Assembly (NCBI GenBank): GCA_024404735.1
Contig: JAKSPP010000065.1
Coordinates: forward strand, 1-8,175
Source of the DNA: Oscillospiraceae bacterium
GTDB lineage: Bacteria > Bacillota > Clostridia > Oscillospirales > Oscillospiraceae
Length of the DNA: 8,175 bases
Reading direction: 5' to 3'
The notes under the pieces are model-generated. The model did not search any database. It was not told the origin of the DNA and saw nothing but the letters and a program-made list of their open reading frames with translations. Made by a program: the position numbers and the translations under genes. Of the stretch, positions 5,615-8,175 are shown one piece after another (the first letter of the stretch is position 1; each line of letters begins with the position of its first letter).

Positions 5615-5647
5615 ACGCCTGCAAAAATATGAAAGGATGTAAAATAA

Positions 5648-6832
5648 ATGGCTAAATTCTGTCCCGACTGCGGCAAGCCACTTGCAAGGGAAGATGCCGC
5701 CTTCTGCACCTCCTGCGGAGCCAGGATAACGGATGCTCCCGCCCCTGCCGCTCCCGCTGCTCCTGCAGCTCTGGATGCTCCCGCTACCCCCGAAACTCCC
5801 GCCGCACCGATTCCCCCCGTTCCCCCTCAGCCCATGGGAGATCCCAAAAAGGGCAGGGGTAAGAAAAAGCCCGTTGTTCCCATAATAATTGCCGCCGCCG
5901 TAGTTGTTCTTCTGGGCGCCTTTGTCTTCTGCTTTATTAAGGGTTTCTTCGGCCTTGATACCCTCAGGGATAAAATCTTCCCCGGAAAGAATGATAACAT
6001 TGTCATCACAACAACAGGCAAAAACGACAAGAAGTCCGACAAGGACGATGAAGACGAGGATGATGGGGATGAGGACGAGGACGATAAGCCCGCAAAATCC
6101 GATAAGTCCGATAAAGAGGAAAAGCCTTCTGCATTCAAGCCTTCTCTTTCCAAGCCCGAAACAGGCTCTGCCCCCGCAGTAGACCCCACTCCTTCTCCCA
6201 AGCCCGAGACAGGGGCTGCCGATTCCGGTGTCTCCACACGCCCCTCCGTTGCCCCCAAACCCGAGCCCACCCCCGAGCCCGAGCCTGAGAATACCTTCTC
6301 CATCGGAACGGTTTCCAATAACTATTACGAGAACAAGTTCTTCGGACTGGCTGCACAATTCGGCTCCGAGTGGACCCTTGACGACCGGGCGGCGATGGAC
6401 GTTGCCACACAGACTGCAAACGGTTACTGGAGTACAGACTATAATGCCATTCTGGAAAGCCGCGGCCTTGTAAACGAACTGGGCGGATCTGCCGACGGCG
6501 GCCTTAAATATGTCAGCGCCAACATTGAGAAGCTCCCTGCAGAACTTGCCTATCTTGACGAGGACGGTTACATGGACCTCAGTATGGAGGCCGAGGACTA
6601 CGCGGAAGTTTACAAGGAGATGGGCATAGAGCTTGTTTCTTCTGAAAAGGGCACAATCACCGTCGCCGGAAAGACTCATACCTGTATGATTATGAACACC
6701 TCCGTTTCCGGCATCCCCATGTACCAGAAGACGATTGCCATCAAGGTGGGAGATTATATTCTGGCCATCAGCATCACCACCGCATATACCGATGACGTTG
6801 ATGAAATCTTCGGATATTTCTTTGCCATCTGA
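5648..6832 (+). CDS. Zinc-ribbon, single-pass membrane protein
   Basis: This 394-residue protein has four clear parts. A zinc ribbon at 1-25 carries CPDC (5-8) and CTSC (20-23), a four-Cys zinc site. An Ala/Pro-rich linker (31-62) ends in a basic KKGRGKKK patch (67-74). One membrane helix (about 76-98) follows, so by the positive-inside rule the zinc ribbon faces the cytoplasm and the rest lies outside. An acidic Asp/Glu/Lys tract (125-158, purely acidic except one Gly at 133-146) and a Pro/Glu/Lys-rich stalk (159-214, with KPETG at 169-173 and 185-189) lead to a folded outer domain at about 218-394 (NNYYENKFFGLAAQF..., then GYFFAI). That domain resembles the extracellular domains common in Clostridia membrane proteins that begin with a zinc ribbon; their roles are mostly unknown. 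The SD aaagga (5632-5637) is 10 nt from the ATG. It lies 44 nt after the methyltransferase gene, with no promoter seen between, so it is probably in the same transcript. Confidence 0.8.
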   Translation: MAKFCPDCGKPLAREDAAFCTSCGARITDAPAPAAPAAPAALDAPATPETPAAPIPPVPPQPMGDPKKGRGKKKPVVPIIIAAAVVVLLGAFVFCFIKGFFGLDTLRDKIFPGKNDNIVITTTGKNDKKSDKDDEDEDDGDEDEDDKPAKSDKSDKEEKPSAFKPSLSKPETGSAPAVDPTPSPKPETGAADSGVSTRPSVAPKPEPTPEPEPENTFSIGTVSNNYYENKFFGLAAQFGSEWTLDDRAAMDVATQTANGYWSTDYNAILESRGLVNELGGSADGGLKYVSANIEKLPAELAYLDEDGYMDLSMEAEDYAEVYKEMGIELVSSEKGTITVAGKTHTCMIMNTSVSGIPMYQKTIAIKVGDYILAISITTAYTDDVDEIFGYFFAI

Positions 6833-6860
6833 GGCTAAAAACAGATAATACACTGAACAG

Positions 6861-6889
6861 ACCGGAGAGTAAAATCTCCGGTTGTTTTT
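6861..6889 (+). terminator. Intrinsic terminator after the zinc-ribbon gene
   Basis: accggaga (6861-6868) pairs perfectly with tctccggt (6875-6882) around gtaaaa, followed by tg and TTTTT (6885-6889). It lies 28 nt after the stop at 6832 and closes the EVE-methyltransferase-zinc-ribbon run. Confidence 0.85.
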
Positions 6890-6908
6890 ATGTTTCTCCT
6901 TTTGCATA

Positions 6909-6937
6909 TTGAAAAACCGCGGGATTTTTAATATAAT
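6909..6937 (+). promoter_or_regulatory. Near-consensus promoter of the helicase gene
   Basis: TTGAAA (6909-6914) and a perfect TATAAT (6932-6937) are separated by 17 nt. The start would be near 6944, about 40 nt before ATG 6984. It follows directly after the terminator, so the helicase gene starts a new transcription unit. Confidence 0.85.
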
Positions 6938-6983
6938 CATCTCTCGGCGTGTTTGATTATTCTTCGGAAAGGTGGTGTGCCGG

Positions 6984-8175
6984 ATGAGAGAAGCGGATTT
7001 TACAAAAGAATATCTTGCCGACTTAAACCCTCTTCAGCTTGCCGCCGCAAAGAAGGTGAAGGGGGCAGTGCTTCTTCTCGCCGTTCCGGGAAGCGGCAAA
7101 ACCACCGTTCTGATTAAACGCCTCGGTTATATGATTTATGCCGCCGGGGTAAATCCACGCAGCATCCTTACGATGACATACACCGTTGCCGCAACGAAGG
7201 AGATGCGCGCCCGCTTCCGCGAATACTTCGGCGATGAGTATGCAGATGTTCTGGAATTTCGTACGATTAACGGAGTGTGCTCCAAGATAATCGAGTGGTA
7301 CAGCCGCAATATTTCCCGTCAGGCGCCTTTCTCCCTTGCCGAATCCGAGGGCAGCCTTGCCTCCCTCATTGGCGGAATTTACAGGGAACTCAATGATGAG
7401 TACGCCGGGGAGAGCATAATAAAAGACTGCCGCACGGCAATCTCCTACATAAAGAATATGATGCTGACCCCCGAGGAGATAGGGGAGCTTGAAACAAACA
7501 TAACAAATCTTCCCGAAATATATGAGAGATACTGTGCCTTCCTGCGCTCAAGAAGGCTTATGGATTACGATGACCAGATGGTATACGCTCTTGCAATTCT
7601 CCGCCGCTATCCGGAGGTCCTCGCCCACTGCAGGGAGAAATTCTCCTATATCTGTGTTGACGAGGCGCAGGACACCTCCAAAATCCAGCACGAGATAATA
7701 AGGCTCCTTGCCGGGGAGAGCGGGAATATATTTATGGTCGGCGATGAGGACCAGTCCATTTACGGCTTCCGTGCCGCTTATCCCGATGCTCTTATGAGCT
7801 TCGAAAAGGATTATAAGAACGCAGAGGTTATGTACCTTGAGGAAAATTACCGCTCCTCAGAGGAAATCATTGCCCTTGCCTCACGCTTCGTATCCAAAAA
7901 CCTTTACAGGCGCAGTAAGAAGCTCGTCCCCACTCAGGGCGCGGGAAAGCCCGTGCGCATAATAGGAACGCAGAACAGGCAGGGGCAGTTTCGCTATCTC
8001 TTTGAGGTGGGAAAATCCCCCGCCGGGGAGACGGCGATTCTTTTCCGCAATAACGACAGCGCCATTCCCCTTATAGATTTCTATGAGAGAAACGGCATAG
8101 GCTACAACACGAGGGCCTGCGACGGCGCCTTCTTCTCATCAGGGGGCGTCAATGATATAAGGGACATTATTTCTT
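6984..8175 (+). CDS. UvrD/Rep-type superfamily 1A DNA helicase (3' truncated by window)
   Basis: An open frame of 397 codons runs off the right edge; full UvrD/PcrA/Rep helicases have about 650-750 residues, so roughly half is missing. Superfamily 1A motifs appear in order: Q-motif NPLQLAA (15-21), Walker A AVPGSGKTT (33-41), motif Ia TMTYTVAATKEMRARF (63-78), motif Ib-like FRTINGVC (92-99), Walker B CVDEAQDTS (224-232), motif III VGDEDQSIYGFRAA (252-265) and motif IV YLEENYRSS (284-292). The family uses ATP to move 3' to 5' on single-stranded DNA and unwind it in repair, recombination or plasmid replication. Motif Ib is divergent: housekeeping UvrD/PcrA have TFHSxC, whereas here it is TINGVC. 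This, and a loose fit elsewhere, suggests a UvrD-like paralogue rather than PcrA itself. The ATG is set by aaaggtgg (6968-6975) eight nt upstream and the promoter at 6909-6937. Confidence 0.92.
   Translation, partial: MREADFTKEYLADLNPLQLAAAKKVKGAVLLLAVPGSGKTTVLIKRLGYMIYAAGVNPRSILTMTYTVAATKEMRARFREYFGDEYADVLEFRTINGVCSKIIEWYSRNISRQAPFSLAESEGSLASLIGGIYRELNDEYAGESIIKDCRTAISYIKNMMLTPEEIGELETNITNLPEIYERYCAFLRSRRLMDYDDQMVYALAILRRYPEVLAHCREKFSYICVDEAQDTSKIQHEIIRLLAGESGNIFMVGDEDQSIYGFRAAYPDALMSFEKDYKNAEVMYLEENYRSSEEIIALASRFVSKNLYRRSKKLVPTQGAGKPVRIIGTQNRQGQFRYLFEVGKSPAGETAILFRNNDSAIPLIDFYERNGIGYNTRACDGAFFSSGGVNDIRDIIS

Noticed and set aside
5522..6940. Long open frame (about 470 codons) on the minus strand
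   Set aside because: It lies opposite the zinc-ribbon gene and crosses both its 3' end and the terminator. It is low-complexity (Gly/Ser/Val-rich), the complement of the Pro/Ala/Asp-rich coding strand, so it is a mirror effect of GC-rich codons.

Overview
The window looks like chromosomal DNA of a Gram-positive, moderately low-GC Clostridia-type bacterium, most plausibly a gut Oscillospirales/Ruminococcaceae relative. The evidence is indirect. Shine-Dalgarno (SD) sequences are strong (aaggagg, aaaggtgg), promoters are sigma-A-like with a 17-nt spacer (several with an extended TGn -10), terminators are intrinsic, and a 'cgtaggg...' hairpin repeat of a kind I associate with such genomes occurs twice. 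No gene here fixes the species.

Layout. (1) Positions 1-736 are AT-rich and mostly non-coding. They hold two related GC-rich hairpin repeats (260-301 and 347-374), a short decayed MerR-type helix-turn-helix gene (498-622) and a good promoter (638-666). (2) 737-1468 encodes a 243-residue protein I do not recognise, with AT-rich codon use. (3) 1469-1773 is a leader region with a perfect 12-bp inverted repeat that covers the SD of a possible 23-codon ORF. (4) 1774-3777 is a tight two-gene operon, a Sel1-repeat protein followed by a protein with an NTF2/SnoaL-like N-terminus, ended by a strong terminator (3801-3825). (5) A 21-bp direct repeat abuts the next promoter (3882-3910). This drives a run of three same-strand genes: an EVE/PUA-like protein (3945-4385), a class I SAM-dependent methyltransferase (4437-5603, with a possible promoter of its own) and a single-pass membrane protein with an N-terminal zinc ribbon (5648-6832). 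The run ends at a clear terminator (6861-6889). (6) A near-consensus promoter (6909-6937) leads into a UvrD/Rep-type superfamily 1A helicase that runs off the right edge (6984-8175).

How the parts may work together. The two-gene operon looks like a protein-interaction scaffold (Sel1 repeats) paired with a small-molecule-binding or enzyme-like fold, with no catalytic signature that I can read. The EVE-methyltransferase adjacency is suggestive, because EVE/PUA domains read modified bases. However, the methyltransferase has no DNA-methylase catalytic motif, so a modification-reading system is only a hypothesis. I see no CRISPR array, tRNA, rRNA, IS element or complete defence system. Base composition rises from AT-rich on the left to GC-richer from about 3900 on, which fits an acquired or decaying left part beside older housekeeping-like sequence.
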